In this document: positions 16,587 to 24,888 of the stretch, in pieces
Position numbering within the stretch: position 1 is the stretch's first letter
How the letters are laid out: each line of letters begins with the position of its first letter
From: Pseudomonas monsensis
GTDB lineage: Bacteria; Pseudomonadota; Gammaproteobacteria; Pseudomonadales; Pseudomonadaceae
Assembly (NCBI RefSeq): GCF_014268495.2
Contig: NZ_CP077087.1
Span: 1,801,501-1,865,500 of the forward strand
Length of the DNA: 64,000 bases
Reading direction: 5' to 3'
Program-made: the position numbers and the translations under genes
Notes under the pieces: generated by a model
The model's database searches: none
Told to the model about the DNA's origin: nothing
The model's input: only the letters and a program-made list of their open reading frames with translations

Positions 16587-17816
16587 ATGGCTGGGGGATT
16601 GCGGCGGGCGCTCAGTGTGGGCTTGCTGGCGTTGAGCGCGCCAGTGTGGGCAGCGAAGAAAGTCGATCTGGACTACCACGTGCGCCTGTTGCCGCAAAGC
16701 GATCAGGCCGAAGTGCGCCTGACCCTGGCCAAAGGTGAAGCGGTGCGCAGCCTCGACTTCGACCTCGGTGATGGCAGCCATTACAGCGACTTCAAGGCCG
16801 ACGGCCAGTGGCAGCTGACCCCGGGCAAACAGGCCCGGGGCGTCTGGCGTCCGACGGGCGACAAGGCCAGTCTGACCTACCGCGTCAGCGTCAGCCACGC
16901 TCGCAAGGGCGGCAGCTTCGACACGCGCATGACCCCGAGCTGGGCGCTGCTGCGCGGCGAGGATCTGGTGCCGCCGGCCAAGCTCGATCAGCAGGATGGC
17001 GTCGAGCTGTTGTCGCGGCTGCAATTCGAACTGCCCGGCGGCTGGCAAAGCGTCGAAACCGCCTGGCCGCGCATCGGCAAGTACAAATTCCGCATCGACA
17101 ACCCTTCGCGCCTGTTCGACCGCCCGACGGGCTGGATGCTGGCCGGTCACCTCGGCAGCCGCCGCACGCGCCTGGGCGAAACCGAAGTTACCGTGGCCTC
17201 ACCGCAAGGGCAGGGCATGCGCCGCATGGATGTGCTGACCTTGCTGACGTTCGTCTGGCCGCAGGTGCAAGCGGTCTATCCCCGGCATCCGAAAAAACTG
17301 TTGATCGTCGGCGCCAACGACCCGATGTGGCGCGGCAGTCTCGGTGCGCACGAATCCATCTATATGAATACGCGGCTGCCGCTGGTCAGCGAGAGCGGCA
17401 GCAGTGCACTGGTGCGTGAGTTGGCGCAGGTGTTCGGGCGGATCAACGACGCCCAGCGCAGCGACTGGATCAGTGAAGGATTGGCCGAGTATTACTCGAT
17501 CGAACTGGTGCGCCGTGCGGGTGGCATGAGCGATGAGCGTTATCAGGCGTTGCAGGCGAAGTTGGCCAGGGACAGTCAGAAGGTGACGACCTTGCGCGGC
17601 GCGCAGATCAGCCCGGCGCAGCTTTCAAAAGCGGTGATGGTGCTGCAGGAGCTGGATCGCGAGATTCGCCTGAAGACGCGTAACAAGCGCTCGCTGGATG
17701 ATGTACTGCGCGGGGCGATGCATCTGGGGACGGTGGATACCAAGGCGTTTGTGCAGCTGGCCGAGAGTGTTCTGGGCGAGTCCTCCAAGGTCCTCGATAC
17801 CGCGTTACTGCAGTGA
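16587..17816 (+). CDS. Secreted M61/M1 metallopeptidase-like protein with degenerate zinc site
   Basis: The 409-residue protein has a signal peptide (about residues 1-23, cleaved near AWAA), a beta-rich N-terminal part and a helical C-terminal part resembling gluzincin peptidases. The segment ALVRELAQVFG (residues 275-285) sits where HExxH is expected but reads R277-E278-L-A-Q281, so both zinc-binding histidines are missing. The downstream WISEGLAEYY (W294, E297) keeps the usual third-ligand motif. It is therefore likely a non-catalytic periplasmic or surface protein derived from this family. ATG 16587 follows AAGGAG. No function is assigned. Confidence 0.7.
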   Translation: MAGGLRRALSVGLLALSAPVWAAKKVDLDYHVRLLPQSDQAEVRLTLAKGEAVRSLDFDLGDGSHYSDFKADGQWQLTPGKQARGVWRPTGDKASLTYRVSVSHARKGGSFDTRMTPSWALLRGEDLVPPAKLDQQDGVELLSRLQFELPGGWQSVETAWPRIGKYKFRIDNPSRLFDRPTGWMLAGHLGSRRTRLGETEVTVASPQGQGMRRMDVLTLLTFVWPQVQAVYPRHPKKLLIVGANDPMWRGSLGAHESIYMNTRLPLVSESGSSALVRELAQVFGRINDAQRSDWISEGLAEYYSIELVRRAGGMSDERYQALQAKLARDSQKVTTLRGAQISPAQLSKAVMVLQELDREIRLKTRNKRSLDDVLRGAMHLGTVDTKAFVQLAESVLGESSKVLDTALLQ

Positions 17817-17823
17817 CATCGCT

Positions 17824-17947
17824 ATCGCTGGCAAGCCAGCTCCCACAGAATTCGGGATGTTCATCAAAATGGTGAACGACACAGAATTCGGGATGTTCAT
17901 CAAAATGGTGAACGACGCAGAAACTGTGGGAGCTGGCTTGCCAGCGA
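17824..17947. repeat. REPIN with an internal 36-bp tandem duplication
   Basis: Two GTGGGAGCTGGCTTGCCAGC arms in inverted orientation enclose a loop that holds a perfect 36-bp unit twice in tandem (17845-17880 and 17881-17916, beginning ACAGAATTCGGGATG and ending GGTGAACGAC). Sister elements at 894 and 19000 have a single short loop, so this copy has gained a recent duplication. Confidence 0.9.
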
Positions 17948-17978
17948 AGAGGCCAGAAGCCTCACCGCAAATCCTTGA

Positions 17979-18356
17979 TCAAACCCCGGCTTTCGGCGAC
18001 TTCACCGAATCGTTGCCGGTCACGGTGGCGGTGCTGGTCGCCGCCTCGGCGTTGGCCTTGAGTTTGTTCAATTCTTCCCCGGCGCGCTCGATCTTGGCCC
18101 GTACATTGTCCATGTCCTGACGACTCTTCTCGATCAGGCTTTTCATCGAACTGTGCCCAGTGATGCCGCGGGCCATCGCCACGCCGCCAATTGCCACCTG
18201 AATCAGGCCGAACACGCCGCCACGGCGCAGCCCCTTGCCGACCATGATCACGCCACCGGCCAGCGAGCCGATGCGTTCCCAGCCTTCGACGTTCTGTTCG
18301 GAGCGGCTCTGGAACGGGGTGGATTCGATACGTTCGACGCGTTTGAGCTCGGCCAT
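17979..18356 (-). CDS. DUF2892 small membrane protein
   Basis: The 125-residue protein has a short N-terminal charged part, then two glycine-rich hydrophobic stretches (about 28-75, with GSLAGGVIMVGKGLRRGG and GLIQVAIGGVAMARG) matching DUF2892 (YgaP-like membrane module). A coiled-coil-prone C-terminus (about 85-115) follows. It is probably an inner-membrane protein of unknown function. ATG 18356 is used; the 22 upstream in-frame codons lack family support. Confidence 0.8.
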   Translation of the reverse strand: MAELKRVERIESTPFQSRSEQNVEGWERIGSLAGGVIMVGKGLRRGGVFGLIQVAIGGVAMARGITGHSSMKSLIEKSRQDMDNVRAKIERAGEELNKLKANAEAATSTATVTGNDSVKSPKAGV

Positions 18357-18437
18357 GATCTTTCTCCAGGCAATGAGTAATGGATAAACAAGCTGACTGC
18401 CACAGCGCTCAGCTCGTTCCATCGGATGTGCGACGTT

Positions 18438-18908
18438 TCAGCGGAATTTTGGTCCGGAGCGGGTATTCAGACCCTTGGCCATGCGGTCGTAGAGCACGAC
18501 GTTGACCGTGGCGGCGAGGTTCATGCAGCCAGTGGTCGGGATGTACACGACGTCTTCGCACCAGTCGCGGATCTCTTTATCCAGCGAGCCGTCTTCGGGA
18601 CCAAAGATGTACAGCGCGCGGTCCGGGTGGGTGTATTCGGGCAGCGGGCGGGCGCCTTCGACCAGTTCCACGGCAACGGGTACGCAGTTGAGCGGCAGGA
18701 TTTTTTTCAGGTCGTCGATGCCGATCAGCGGGATGTCGTAGTGCACGCGCTTGGTGTCGGTGACGAAGTCGGCGGCGCGTTCATAGCGCTTGCCGGTGTA
18801 GAACACCGATGCCACGCCGTAACAGCCTGCGGCGCGCATCACCGAACCGACGTTCTCCGGTGATTTGGGGTTGTACAAACCAATGCAGCTGTAACGTTTG
18901 TCTGCCAC
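18438..18908 (-). CDS. SPOUT (TrmH/SpoU-type) RNA methyltransferase
   Basis: The 156-residue protein has the trefoil-knot SPOUT methyltransferase motifs: N-terminal PKSPENVGSVMRAAG (motif 1), ALYIFGPEDGSL (motif 2) and PTTGCMNLAATVNVVLYD (motif 3) at the C-terminus. It should methylate a ribose in tRNA or rRNA using SAM; the target nucleotide cannot be named. The start is GTG 18908 (MADKRYSC), about 10 nt after GAAGG; longer in-frame starts run into the upstream repeat at 19000. Confidence 0.88.
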   Translation of the reverse strand: MADKRYSCIGLYNPKSPENVGSVMRAAGCYGVASVFYTGKRYERAADFVTDTKRVHYDIPLIGIDDLKKILPLNCVPVAVELVEGARPLPEYTHPDRALYIFGPEDGSLDKEIRDWCEDVVYIPTTGCMNLAATVNVVLYDRMAKGLNTRSGPKFR

Positions 18909-18999
18909 GAGCGGGGTGCCTTCGGGAAAAAGAGGGCGATTATACGGGGATTGGGGGAGGGCGGGCAGATTCGAGATCTGCGGTGTCTGCTCTGGCCCT

Positions 19000-19090
19000 A
19001 TCGCTGGCAAGCCAGCTCCCACAGGTATCTCGGGTGTTCACAAAATTTGTGAGCGACCAAAATCATTGTGGGAGCTGGCTTGCCAGCGAT
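19000..19090. repeat. REPIN-like inverted repeat (GTGGGAGC family)
   Basis: ATCGCTGGCAAGCCAGCTCC and its inverse GAGCTGGCTTGCCAGCGAT flank a 40-nt loop between the SPOUT gene and the HNH gene. Arms match those at 894-964 and 17824-17947. Confidence 0.88.
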
Positions 19091-19116
19091 TGGGCCTGTT
19101 CAGGCGCTGAAGATCT

Positions 19117-19488
19117 TCAGTCTTCTTTTTTCATCAGGCCGGCCAATGCAGCAAACGGGTTGTGCGTGGCCTTGGCGATCTTCGGCGTGCTCAGCGAGCC
19201 TTCGCTGAAATACTGCTGATCGGTGTAGCGCGAGTGTTCGTTGTCGTGGCAATACAGGCACAACAATTCCCAGTTCGAGCCGTCCTGCGGGTTGTTGTCG
19301 TGGTTGTGGTCGCGGTGATGCACGGTCAGTTCGCTCAGGCGCTTGCCGGAAAACTCACGGGTGCAGCGGCCACAGACGTGCGGGTACATCTTCAGGGCCT
19401 TGTCGCGGTAGCCCATCTCCTTGTCGCGCTGGTTGTCGGCAAGGATGCGATCGAGCTTCGACGTGTTGGTCGGGGTGGACGAACTCAT
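19117..19488 (-). CDS. YajD-like HNH nuclease-family protein
   Basis: The 123-residue protein contains an HNH motif: CGRC (C39, C42) and a later CLYC pair provide zinc ligands, with VHHRDHNHDNNP (about 56-67) and LLCLYCHDNEH forming the beta-beta-alpha-metal core. It matches the YajD family, whose cellular role is not established. The early SELTVHHRDH is the catalytic histidine region. The gene is monocistronic and transcribed away from the spermidine-synthase-like gene. Confidence 0.88.
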   Translation of the reverse strand: MSSSTPTNTSKLDRILADNQRDKEMGYRDKALKMYPHVCGRCTREFSGKRLSELTVHHRDHNHDNNPQDGSNWELLCLYCHDNEHSRYTDQQYFSEGSLSTPKIAKATHNPFAALAGLMKKED

Positions 19489-19537
19489 GGGTTCACCTTT
19501 GTAAAAAGACTAATGACGGATATGTGCAGAGTTTAGC

Positions 19538-20224
19538 TCAGCCCTTGAGCTTCTCGGCAATCCAGATCGTGTGGCGGGTGCCCTTGTTGCCGTGGGCGAA
19601 CACCTGGACTTCTTCGGCCTTGAAACCGGCCTTCTTCAATTTGTCGGAAAACTGTCGGTCGGCGCTGGCTGACCATACGGCGAGCACGCCTTTGGGGCGC
19701 AGGGCCTTGGCGCAGGCGTTAAGGCCGGCGGCGGAGTACAGCCAACTGTTGGCCTTCTGGGTCAGGCCTTCAGGACCGTTATCGACGTCGAGCATGATCG
19801 CGTCGAAGCCGTTCGGCTCGCTTTGCAGCACCTTGGCCACGTCGTCCTGACGGATCACCGTGCGCGGATCGAGCAGCGGCCGCCCGGACTTTTCCCCCAG
19901 CGGCCCACGGTTCCATTCGACGACGCCAGGGACCAGTTCGGCGACCACCACTTCGGCACTTTTGCCCAGATGCTTGAGCGCCGAGGCAAGGGTGAAGCCC
20001 ATGCCCAGGCCGCCGATCAACACCCGCGAGTGCGGCCGTCCGGCGACTTTGCGGCAAGGAATCTCGGCCAGCGCATCTTCGGAACCGTGCATGCGCGTGT
20101 TCATCAATTGCCCGCCGTCGCCGCCCTGGATCTTGATGACGAAATCCTCGCCATACTCGAACAGGCACAGGGCGCCACCGTTGTCAGGGATCGGCGTGGT
20201 GTCGAGCAGAACGAAACGTTTCAT
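19538..20224 (-). CDS. Spermidine-synthase-like SAM-fold protein
   Basis: The 228-residue protein has the Rossmann-like fold of the spermidine synthase/methyltransferase group: VLIGGLGMGFTLASAL (glycine-rich motif I, about residues 68-83), VVVAELVPGVVEWNRG (acidic cosubstrate loop) and AIMLDVDNGPEG (motif IV). It lacks an obvious tetramerisation domain and is shorter than true spermidine synthases, so the aminopropyl-transfer role is uncertain; it may be a methyltransferase-like protein. Confidence 0.8.
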   Translation of the reverse strand: MKRFVLLDTTPIPDNGGALCLFEYGEDFVIKIQGGDGGQLMNTRMHGSEDALAEIPCRKVAGRPHSRVLIGGLGMGFTLASALKHLGKSAEVVVAELVPGVVEWNRGPLGEKSGRPLLDPRTVIRQDDVAKVLQSEPNGFDAIMLDVDNGPEGLTQKANSWLYSAAGLNACAKALRPKGVLAVWSASADRQFSDKLKKAGFKAEEVQVFAHGNKGTRHTIWIAEKLKG

Positions 20225-20304
20225 GGAAATCTCTACAAGGGGGAAGGCAAGCAGGCCCGTTGGGAGTAGCCTGAGCGCAGACTAGAGGCCAAACGGAGCC
20301 CTTG

Positions 20305-20589
20305 ATGAAGCGCACCATTCTAACGGTCATTGCCCTGGCCGCGCTCTCGATTACTGCAGTGCAGGCGCAGCAGACCATTCCGGTCAGCCCGACGCCGTCA
20401 CCCGGTTCGCCCGGGACTGCAACACCGACGCCGTATCCGCAAATCACCCCGATCAACATTCCCAAGTCGGGTGCCGGCAGTGGCAGCCCGCCGCTGGTAC
20501 CGATCGAAATGCCCAGTCCGCCGGGCAAGGATCAACCGGTGCCGGGCATCGAACCGAGCGGCACCAAGGCGAAATCCCCTGGCGGTTAA
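20305..20589 (+). CDS. Small proline-rich exported protein
   Basis: The 94-residue product has a clear signal peptide (about residues 1-20, cleaved after VQAQ) followed by a low-complexity Pro/Ser/Gly/Thr-rich tail (TPTPYPQITPINIP, PSPPGKDQPVPG) with no cysteines and no predicted domain. It is probably a periplasmic or cell-wall-spanning disordered protein. ATG 20305 is preferred to the TTG immediately before it. It is transcribed away from the spermidine-synthase-like gene and converges on the cyclic-nucleotide-binding gene, overlapping its stop by 4 nt. No family is recognised. Confidence 0.65.
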   Translation: MKRTILTVIALAALSITAVQAQQTIPVSPTPSPGSPGTATPTPYPQITPINIPKSGAGSGSPPLVPIEMPSPPGKDQPVPGIEPSGTKAKSPGG

Positions 20590-21059
20590 ACCTGTTGCGC
20601 CGCCAGTTGGCCGTCGGCCATGCGCAGGCGTTTCGACAGGGACACGGCGAGGGCGCGGATGATTTTCGCGGCGATCTTCGGCGCGTCGTTGAGCATTTTT
20701 TCCAGCGAGTCCTTGCCGAGGTTGAGCAACTGACAGTGGCTCGCGGCGATGCAGGTCGCCGAGCGTCGTTCACCATCGAGCACCGCCATTTCACCGAAGG
20801 CGCGGCCGCTGCGCAGGGTGGCCATGGTGATGACCTGGCCGTCGGCGCCGGTTTTCTGCACCGCGACCTGCCCGGTGTGAATGATGCACATGAAGCTGCC
20901 GGCATCGCCTTCGTGGAAAATCGCCTCGCCTTGCGCCACGGTGCTGATGCTGAAGTAGCCGGAGGCCGCGGCAAAGTCCGCCAGCTGCAATTGATCGAAC
21001 AGGCCGCAGTCCATCAGCCAGTCACGGATTTCGTTGTTCAGTAGAGTGGGTTCTGACAT
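20586..21059 (-). CDS. Stand-alone cyclic nucleotide-binding domain protein
   Basis: The 157-residue protein is a CAP-family cNMP-binding beta-roll (about residues 15-135) with FHEGDAGSFMCIIHTG and the phosphate-binding cassette FGEMAVLDGERRSAT, where the Arg and Glu contact the ligand in relatives. It ends after the C-helix, without the helix-turn-helix of Crp/Fnr regulators, so it is probably a sensor that acts on another protein. It lies downstream of opdB in the same direction, separated by a repeat element of about 240 nt. Confidence 0.85.
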   Translation of the reverse strand: MSEPTLLNNEIRDWLMDCGLFDQLQLADFAAASGYFSISTVAQGEAIFHEGDAGSFMCIIHTGQVAVQKTGADGQVITMATLRSGRAFGEMAVLDGERRSATCIAASHCQLLNLGKDSLEKMLNDAPKIAAKIIRALAVSLSKRLRMADGQLAAQQV

Positions 21060-21096
21060 GTCATTGCGGTCTTTTTGTTTTCACATTTCAAGGCCT

Positions 21097-21113
21097 CACA
21101 CGGATCCCGTGTG
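21097..21113. other. Small perfect hairpin CACACGG/CCGTGTG
   Basis: A 7-bp inverted repeat with a 3-nt loop about 40 nt upstream of the cNMP-binding gene. No T-tract follows on either strand; role unknown. Confidence 0.3.
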
Positions 21114-21123
21114 AACACGCTTT

Positions 21124-21257
21124 TGTGGCGAGGGGATTAAGACCCGCTCGGCTGCGCAGCAGTCGCAAATCCTGCCAATACGGTACTTCAGGGATACCGA
21201 ATTTGCAGTTCTTGGGGCTGCTTCGCAGACCAACGGGGATAAATCCCCTCGCCACAA
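21124..21257. repeat. Long imperfect inverted repeat (TGTGGCGAGGGGATT family)
   Basis: TGTGGCGAGGGGATTAAGAC at the left end is matched by inverted GGGGATAAATCCCCTCGCCACA at the right end, with inner CTGCGCAGCAG and GGCTGCTTCGCAG arms. A second element of the same family lies at 25464-25587. They are likely non-autonomous palindromic elements unrelated to the GTGGGAGC REPs. Confidence 0.75.
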
Positions 21258-21295
21258 GGGTCTGGAATTAAGACCCAAGTGACCGACGGAGTTCC

Positions 21296-23350
21296 TCAGG
21301 CCAACCCCAGAACCTTGAAAACAAATGCGTATTCGAGCGCTACGTCACGTAATCCCTGATAACGCCCGCTCATCCCGCCGTGCCCGGCGCCGAGTTCGGT
21401 CTTGAGCAGCAGCACGTTATCGTCGGTCTTGGTCGCCCGCAGTTTCGCCACCCATTTGGCCGCTTCCCAGTACTGCACGCGGCTGTCGTTGTAGCCGGCG
21501 ATCACCAGTGTTGCCGGATAGGCCTGCGCGGTGACGTTTTCGTAAGGAGCGTAGGCCTTGATCCGCTCATAGACGTCCGGCTCTTCGGGGTTACCCCATT
21601 CGTCGTATTCGGTGACGGTCAGCGGCAGCTCCGGGTCGAGCATGGTGTTGAGCACGTCGACGAACGGCACTTCGGCAATCGCCACGCCGAACAGGTCCGG
21701 CCGCTGATTGAGCACCGCGCCGATCAGCAGACCCCCGGCACTGCCGCCGCTGATCGCCAGTTTCTCGGCGGTGGTGATGCCGTTGAGGATCAGGAATTCG
21801 GCGCAGGCAATGAAATCGCTGAAGGTGTTGTGCTTGTGTTCCTGCTTGCCGGCGCGGTACCAGGCTTCGCCCAGCTCGCCGCCGCCACGCACGTGGGCGA
21901 TGGCAAACGCCATGCCGCGATCAAGCAGACTCAGGCGCGCGTGGGAGAACCACGGGTCGAGGCTGGAGCCGTAGGCGCCATAACCGTAAAGGTACAGCGG
22001 CACCGCTTTGCCGACCATTTCGCGTTTCATCACCAGGCTGATCGGCACCTGTGTGCCATCCGGCGCGGTGGCCCACAGGCGTTGGCTGACGTAGGCGTCG
22101 GCGTCGAACGGGCCGAGCACCGGGGTTTCCTTGAGGACGGTTTGCTCGCCGGTGGCCAGCAGCAACTGTCGCACCTGCGCCGGACGGTTCAACGCCTCGT
22201 AGCGCAGACGAATGCGATCGCTGTCGAACTCCAGGCTGTTTTGCACATAGAGGCTGTAGGCCGCATCCGGCAGTTGCACGCGATACGAGGGCAAACCCTG
22301 TGAGTGCACCTCGATGATCGGCAGGCCGCCTTCGCGCAGGCTCAGGGTCATGGCCTCGGCGTTGAGGGTGACGCCGTCGAGCATCACCGTGTCGCTGTGC
22401 GCGATCAAGTTCTGCCAGTCGGCTTCGCTCGGCGCGACCCCGGTGTCCGGCGCCTGATACAGGGCGAAGTTGATGCCGTCGCGGTTGGTGCGGATGAACC
22501 AGGTCCATGCGCCATCGAGCATGCCGTGGTCGACGTCGTATTCGTGATCTTCGACCCGTGGCGCCAGGCAGGTGAAGGGCAGGTGCGGCTGATGCGCGTC
22601 CAGTGCCCAGACTTCAGTGGTGGTCTTGCTGCCCAAGGTCAGCAGTAATTGCTGTTCGGAGCTGGAGCGATAGCAATGCAGGAAGAAACGCCCGTCCGGC
22701 TCGTGGAACACCTCTTCGGCGGCGGTGCCGTCGAGGCGGTAGCGAAACAGTTTGTGCGGGCGGTGGGTGTCGTCGAGTACCCCGAAAAACAGGGTCAGGC
22801 TGTCGTTGGCCCAGGTCATGCTGCCGTCGCAGTCTTCGAATTCCAGTTCGCTGACCTTGTCATTGGCCAGTTCCTTGACGAACAGCGTGTAGATCTCGTC
22901 GCCCGACGCGTCGACGCTGTAGGCCAGGCGCTGGTGATCCGGGCTGATGCTGAACGCGCCGAGAGAGAAAAAGCCGCCATTGGCCAGCACGTTCGGGTCG
23001 AGCAGCAGTTGCTCGCGGCTTTCGTCGAGGGTCAGGCTGTCGTCCGCCGGACGCGGGCAGCGGTAATGCCGGGCGTATTCGTCGCCAGCGGTGGTGCGCG
23101 TGTAATACAGATACGGACCCCACGGCGAGGGCAGGGACAGGTCGGTCTCGAGAATCCGGCCCTTGATCTCTTCGAACAGGCTTTCACGCAGCTTGGCCTG
23201 ATCGGCGGTTTGCGCTTCCTGATAAGCGTTTTCAGCCTTGAGGTAGTCGAGCACCGCGTCGGTGTCGCGCTCCTGCAGCCAGGCATACGGGTCGGCACCG
23301 GGCGCCTTGTGGGCAATCGGAGCAGTGATGGCATGGGCGGATTGGGGCAT
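21296..23350 (-). CDS. Oligopeptidase B (S9 family)
   Basis: The 684-residue serine peptidase should cut peptides after arginine and lysine in the cytoplasm. An N-terminal seven-blade propeller (about 75-400) covers the C-terminal alpha/beta hydrolase domain. The catalytic triad is visible: S537 in GGSAGG, D622 in YNDSRV and H657 in GAGHGG, with the same spacing as remembered for E. coli OpdB (85 and 35 residues). The length matches the family. It is followed in the same direction by the cNMP-binding gene across a palindromic repeat. Confidence 0.94.
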   Translation of the reverse strand: MPQSAHAITAPIAHKAPGADPYAWLQERDTDAVLDYLKAENAYQEAQTADQAKLRESLFEEIKGRILETDLSLPSPWGPYLYYTRTTAGDEYARHYRCPRPADDSLTLDESREQLLLDPNVLANGGFFSLGAFSISPDHQRLAYSVDASGDEIYTLFVKELANDKVSELEFEDCDGSMTWANDSLTLFFGVLDDTHRPHKLFRYRLDGTAAEEVFHEPDGRFFLHCYRSSSEQQLLLTLGSKTTTEVWALDAHQPHLPFTCLAPRVEDHEYDVDHGMLDGAWTWFIRTNRDGINFALYQAPDTGVAPSEADWQNLIAHSDTVMLDGVTLNAEAMTLSLREGGLPIIEVHSQGLPSYRVQLPDAAYSLYVQNSLEFDSDRIRLRYEALNRPAQVRQLLLATGEQTVLKETPVLGPFDADAYVSQRLWATAPDGTQVPISLVMKREMVGKAVPLYLYGYGAYGSSLDPWFSHARLSLLDRGMAFAIAHVRGGGELGEAWYRAGKQEHKHNTFSDFIACAEFLILNGITTAEKLAISGGSAGGLLIGAVLNQRPDLFGVAIAEVPFVDVLNTMLDPELPLTVTEYDEWGNPEEPDVYERIKAYAPYENVTAQAYPATLVIAGYNDSRVQYWEAAKWVAKLRATKTDDNVLLLKTELGAGHGGMSGRYQGLRDVALEYAFVFKVLGLA

Positions 23351-23411
23351 GGAAGGCTCTCGGACAATGTTCGGAAATAAGGGGGCGCCGCTCTTGAGAC
23401 CGCCACCGACC

Positions 23412-23504
23412 CCTGCGGGAGCGAGCTTGCTCGCGAAGGCGTCGTGTCAGATGACATTTGTTTCACTGACCCACCGCTTTCGCGAGCAAGCTCGCTCCCA
23501 CAGG
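23412..23504. repeat. REPIN-like inverted repeat (GGGAGCGAGCTTGCTCGCG variant)
   Basis: CGGGAGCGAGCTTGCTCGCG and its inverse CGCGAGCAAGCTCGCTCCCA enclose a loop containing GTGTCAGATGACA. It lies between opdB and the following rightward membrane-protein gene. Only one copy of this tip variant occurs in the window. Confidence 0.82.
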
Positions 23505-23585
23505 TTGGCTGCTGGCCGTCTGGCATTGGGACAAGCCTGGCGGACGAAAAGTCGTTACTATAAGCGCCTCTTTGCCTGCCTTGCC

Positions 23586-24083
23586 ATGGACACCATGACC
23601 GAGAACGACTATCTGATCGCCTGGGGCCTCTACGCCTTTGCCGCTGTAGGCTGCCTGTTGGTATGGATGCGCCTGACCCGCTGGATGTGGCGCTGGCTGC
23701 GCGAGCCGCTGCGGGTGCTGATGGCGGTGTTGCTGTTCAGCCCGACCATCATTGACCCGGTGAAAGCCAAGGTTGCACCGTCCATCGCCATCACTGCGCT
23801 GGATCTGGCCTTCAAGGTCGGCAACAACGCCTGGCGGGCGATTTCCGACCTGTTCATGTACGGCATGATCGCCTTTGGCATCTACCTGATTTTCGTGTTG
23901 ATCCGCTTCCCGATCGAACGCGCCTCCCGCGCCCGTCGCGAGCAGGCCGAGGCCGCCAAAGCGGCGGCGCGTGCCGATGACCGTGACGACGATCAACCGT
24001 TCGGCGCTGCCGGTGATGACCGCTACGGTCGTCCGCCGGTGCCGAACAATCCGCAGCGCATGCGGGTCGAGCCGCGTCTGTAA
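23586..24083 (+). CDS. Two-helix inner-membrane protein of unknown function
   Basis: The 165-residue protein has hydrophobic stretches at about residues 8-30 and 90-110 and a shorter hydrophobic section near 40-60, with a charged, alanine/aspartate-rich C-terminal tail. I do not recognise a domain; orthologues in pseudomonads are often loosely labelled 'MFS transporter', which it is too short to be. ATG 23586 is uncertain, since ATG 23595 is also possible and neither has a strong ribosome site. It begins a three-gene run, with a 16-nt gap to the amidotransferase. Confidence 0.7.
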   Translation: MDTMTENDYLIAWGLYAFAAVGCLLVWMRLTRWMWRWLREPLRVLMAVLLFSPTIIDPVKAKVAPSIAITALDLAFKVGNNAWRAISDLFMYGMIAFGIYLIFVLIRFPIERASRARREQAEAAKAAARADDRDDDQPFGAAGDDRYGRPPVPNNPQRMRVEPRL

Positions 24084-24099
24084 TCCCGAGAGTCCGCAC

Positions 24100-24876
24100 A
24101 TGTGTGAATTACTGGGCATGAGTGCCAACGTGCCGACCGATATCGTGTTCAGCTTCACCGGCCTGATGCAGCGCGGCGGGCGTACCGGCCCGCACCGCGA
24201 CGGCTGGGGCATCGCCTTCTATGAAGGTCGCGGTTTGCGCCTGTTTCAGGACCCGGCCGCCAGCAGTGAGTCGGAAGTCGCCAATCTGGTACAACGTTAT
24301 CCGATCAAGAGCGAAGTGGTCATCGGCCATATTCGTCAGGCCAACGTGGGCAAGGTCTGCCTGTCCAACACCCACCCGTTCGTGCGTGAACTGTGGGGGC
24401 GCAACTGGTGTTTCGCGCACAACGGCCAGCTCGCCGATTTCACCCCGATCAAGAGTTTCTACCGCCCGGTGGGCGACACCGACAGCGAAGCGGCGTTCTG
24501 CGATTTGCTCAACCGCGTGCGTGCAGCCTTCCCGGAACCGGTCGATATAGAAGTGCTGTTGCCGGATCTGGTCGCCGCGTGCGCCGAATACCGCAGCAAA
24601 GGCGTGTTCAACTGCCTGCTCAGCGACGGCGACTGGCTGTTCTGCTATTGCTCGACCAAACTGGCACAGATCACCCGACGCGCGCCGTTCGGTCCGGCAC
24701 GGCTCAAGGACGTCGATGTGATCGTCGATTTCCAGGCCGAAACCACGCCCAACGACGTGGTCACGGTGATCGCCACCGAGCCTTTGACCGAAAATGAAAC
24801 CTGGACCCGCTACGAACCGGGCCAATGGAGCCTGTGGCGACGCGGCGAATGCGTCAGCCAGGGCACGACCGAATAA
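24100..24876 (+). CDS. Class II glutamine amidotransferase-domain protein (YafJ-like)
   Basis: The 258-residue protein starts MCELLGMSANVPTD, so Met removal exposes the N-terminal nucleophile Cys of class II (Ntn) amidotransferases. It has the conserved RGGRTGPHRDGWG and RQANVGKVCLSNTHPF oxyanion and substrate-loop motifs, and DTDSEAAFC later. It matches the YafJ/Gln-amidotransferase family, a stand-alone glutaminase domain without a synthase partner; the physiological reaction is unknown. It is the middle gene of the three-gene run with 16- and 12-nt gaps. Confidence 0.88.
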   Translation: MCELLGMSANVPTDIVFSFTGLMQRGGRTGPHRDGWGIAFYEGRGLRLFQDPAASSESEVANLVQRYPIKSEVVIGHIRQANVGKVCLSNTHPFVRELWGRNWCFAHNGQLADFTPIKSFYRPVGDTDSEAAFCDLLNRVRAAFPEPVDIEVLLPDLVAACAEYRSKGVFNCLLSDGDWLFCYCSTKLAQITRRAPFGPARLKDVDVIVDFQAETTPNDVVTVIATEPLTENETWTRYEPGQWSLWRRGECVSQGTTE

Positions 24877-24888
24877 GGATTGCACCCC

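Noticed and set aside
23586..24083. MFS transporter label for the 165-residue membrane protein
   Set aside because: Two or three hydrophobic stretches and a charged tail are too few for an MFS carrier.
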